The notes under the pieces are model-generated. The model made no database searches and was not told the DNA's origin. It saw only the letters and a program-made list of their open reading frames with translations. Made by a program: the position numbers and the translations under genes. A stretch of DNA of 64,000 bases from Paenibacillus faecis (GTDB lineage: Bacteria; Bacillota; Bacilli; Paenibacillales; Paenibacillaceae): contig NZ_VSDO01000004.1 in assembly GCF_008084145.1 (NCBI RefSeq), positions 634,202 through 698,201 on the forward strand. Direction: 5' to 3'. Shown piece after piece: positions 62,935-64,000 of the stretch. How positions within the stretch are numbered: the stretch's first letter is position 1; the number at the start of each line of letters is the position of its first letter.

Positions 62935-64000
62935 CTACAGGCCGGAGACGAAATTGTATACGGCCTGAGCCGCTTGAGCGCGGTTGGTTTTAGCCTGCGG
63001 CTCCAGCAACCTATCGCCCGTACCTTGGATGATTCCGGCCTTCAGCATGGCTTCCATGGCCGGCGCGGCGTACCCGGCCACCTTGTAGGCATCCCGGAAC
63101 GCCTGGATCCCGCTACTCCCGCTGCCGGAAGGCAGCTTCGTACCGGAGAGCTCCGCGATGCGGTGGAGCATCACCATCATATCTTGGCGGGTAATTCCGG
63201 CTTCCGGCCGGAAGCGGTTATCGCCTTCGCCTTTTACCAGCCCCAACCGTTTCGCTTCCGCCAGGTATGGAGTATAGTACTTGTTCCCCGCATCGGCAAA
63301 ATTGGCGTCTGCTCCGGTGCCGGAGATTTTATACCCGAAGGCGTTCATCGCCATGACCAGGAAATCCGCCCGGCTGATCTCGGCTTTCGGCCGGAAGTTT
63401 TCGGCTCCCGTCCCTTTGACGACATCCCGGGCCGACAAATAATTGACCGCCGCGAAATACCAATCGTTCGCCTTCACGTCCGCGTACGGCACCGTTTGGT
63501 AAGCTACGGCAAATGTACCGAGATGATTCGTGCGGAAAACCATGGAGCGAGTCTGCTCGTCGTAACGGCCGTTGATGACGGCCCGAGCCGTCCCGTCCTC
63601 CCGAATCGACATGATTACTAGATTGTCCGGTTGTTCTCCTGCTGCCGGAGTGTAAGGCAGGGAGATGACGACCTCCGTTTTGCCGTTGGCCCATTTGGCT
63701 GCGGCGCCTTCGATCCGGAGCGACAAATCGATAGCCGGTCTGGCTCCGATCATTCCGCGGACCGGGGAGGCCAGACTTTCGCGTTCGGCCCGTCCGATGA
63801 CAAGCTCTGCGTATTCGCCCGTATTCGGCAAATTCGTCAGCAGATCGGAGGGAACCGTAACGGTTGCTGCCGGCGTTTCTACACGATACCGGTCGCTTCC
63901 GCTAACTTGGTTCAGCAATCCGGAAGGCAGACGCAGGACGACGTCCCCGTTATGCCGTTTCCCCTGCGCGTCCAATTCGATCGTGACCGTACGGATCCCG
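62935..64000 (-). CDS. S-layer homology domain surface protein, C-terminal part (partial)
   Basis: Runs off the right edge; 354 C-terminal codons are visible and the start lies outside. Upstream portion is beta-rich (RLPSGLLNQVSGSDRYRVETP..., typical of large Paenibacillus surface or glycan-acting proteins), followed by three SLH repeats: PYADVKANDWYFAAVNYLSARDVVKGTGAENFRPK, NFADAGNKYYTPYLAEAKRLGLVKGEGDNRFRPEAGITR and AFRDAYKVAGYAAPAMEAMLKAGIIQGTGDRLLEP. SLH repeats anchor proteins to pyruvylated secondary cell-wall polymer. Function of the missing N-terminus unknown. Confidence 0.92.
   Translation of the reverse strand, partial: GIRTVTIELDAQGKRHNGDVVLRLPSGLLNQVSGSDRYRVETPAATVTVPSDLLTNLPNTGEYAELVIGRAERESLASPVRGMIGARPAIDLSLRIEGAAAKWANGKTEVVISLPYTPAAGEQPDNLVIMSIREDGTARAVINGRYDEQTRSMVFRTNHLGTFAVAYQTVPYADVKANDWYFAAVNYLSARDVVKGTGAENFRPKAEISRADFLVMAMNAFGYKISGTGADANFADAGNKYYTPYLAEAKRLGLVKGEGDNRFRPEAGITRQDMMVMLHRIAELSGTKLPSGSGSSGIQAFRDAYKVAGYAAPAMEAMLKAGIIQGTGDRLLEPQAKTNRAQAAQAVYNFVSGL

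Overview
The window looks like a chromosomal segment of a spore-forming Gram-positive Bacillota, most probably a Paenibacillus or close relative. Reasons: moderately high GC genes with strong AGGAGG-type ribosome binding sites and frequent TTG/GTG starts; a YesM/YesN-type two-component pair next to a CUT1 sugar ABC transporter; an S-layer-homology surface protein; lipoprotein substrate-binding proteins; a tRNA without encoded CCA; and many intergenic hairpin repeats. Genus assignment is inference from gene content only.

Layout. 1-2.6 kb: end of an ABC ATPase and two ABC-2 permeases. 2.7-6.3 kb: a membrane GGDEF protein, CcdC, an Rrf2 regulator coupled to a lactonase-type beta-propeller. 6.4-11.2 kb: a sulfate uptake operon (sbp, cysT, cysW, yezD) that has a promoter plus a terminator-bearing structured leader and is split by an IS630-family element between cysT and cysW; no CysA ATPase is present. 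11.2-19.0 kb: YetF/DUF421, GNAT, NAD(P)-binding protein, the NAD(P)HX repair enzyme NnrE-NnrD with an inserted pentapeptide repeat, an SDR, an FMN reductase and a P-loop kinase, with tandem repeats. 19.5-25.9 kb: a tightly coupled five-gene operon (heterodimeric ABC exporter, AAA ATPase, methyltransferase, DUF4272 protein). 26-29 kb: a more AT-rich patch with small orphan genes and an IS110-family element sitting inside a dispersed intergenic repeat. 29.2-38.5 kb: a glycan utilisation operon (binding protein, two permeases, histidine kinase, response regulator, GH2 beta-mannosidase-like enzyme). 38.9-45.6 kb: class I (nrdA, nrdB) and class III (nrdD, nrdG) ribonucleotide reductases; nrdDG carries a cobalamin riboswitch with terminator and, over its promoter, a pair of NrdR boxes. 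46-49.2 kb: thiamine-binding YqgV-like protein, tRNA-Thr, a flippase and a polysaccharide deacetylase. 49.3-56 kb: TetR regulator with a palindromic operator followed by a complete peptide/nickel-type ABC importer and an OsmC protein. 56-62.9 kb: PAP2 phosphatase, lipoprotein, zinc-ribbon membrane protein, a Zn/Cd-type P1B ATPase, a methyltransferase, an ArsR regulator and CueP. The right end holds an SLH-domain protein that runs off the window.

The most noteworthy items are (i) the IS110-family element, whose exact empty site can be reconstructed from a second repeat copy at 61.5 kb and whose 5' non-coding region contains short matches to both target flanks, as expected for a bridge RNA; (ii) stacked NrdR and B12-riboswitch control of the anaerobic reductase; (iii) the unassigned terminator leader of the sulfate operon; and (iv) several families of interspersed intergenic hairpin repeats.
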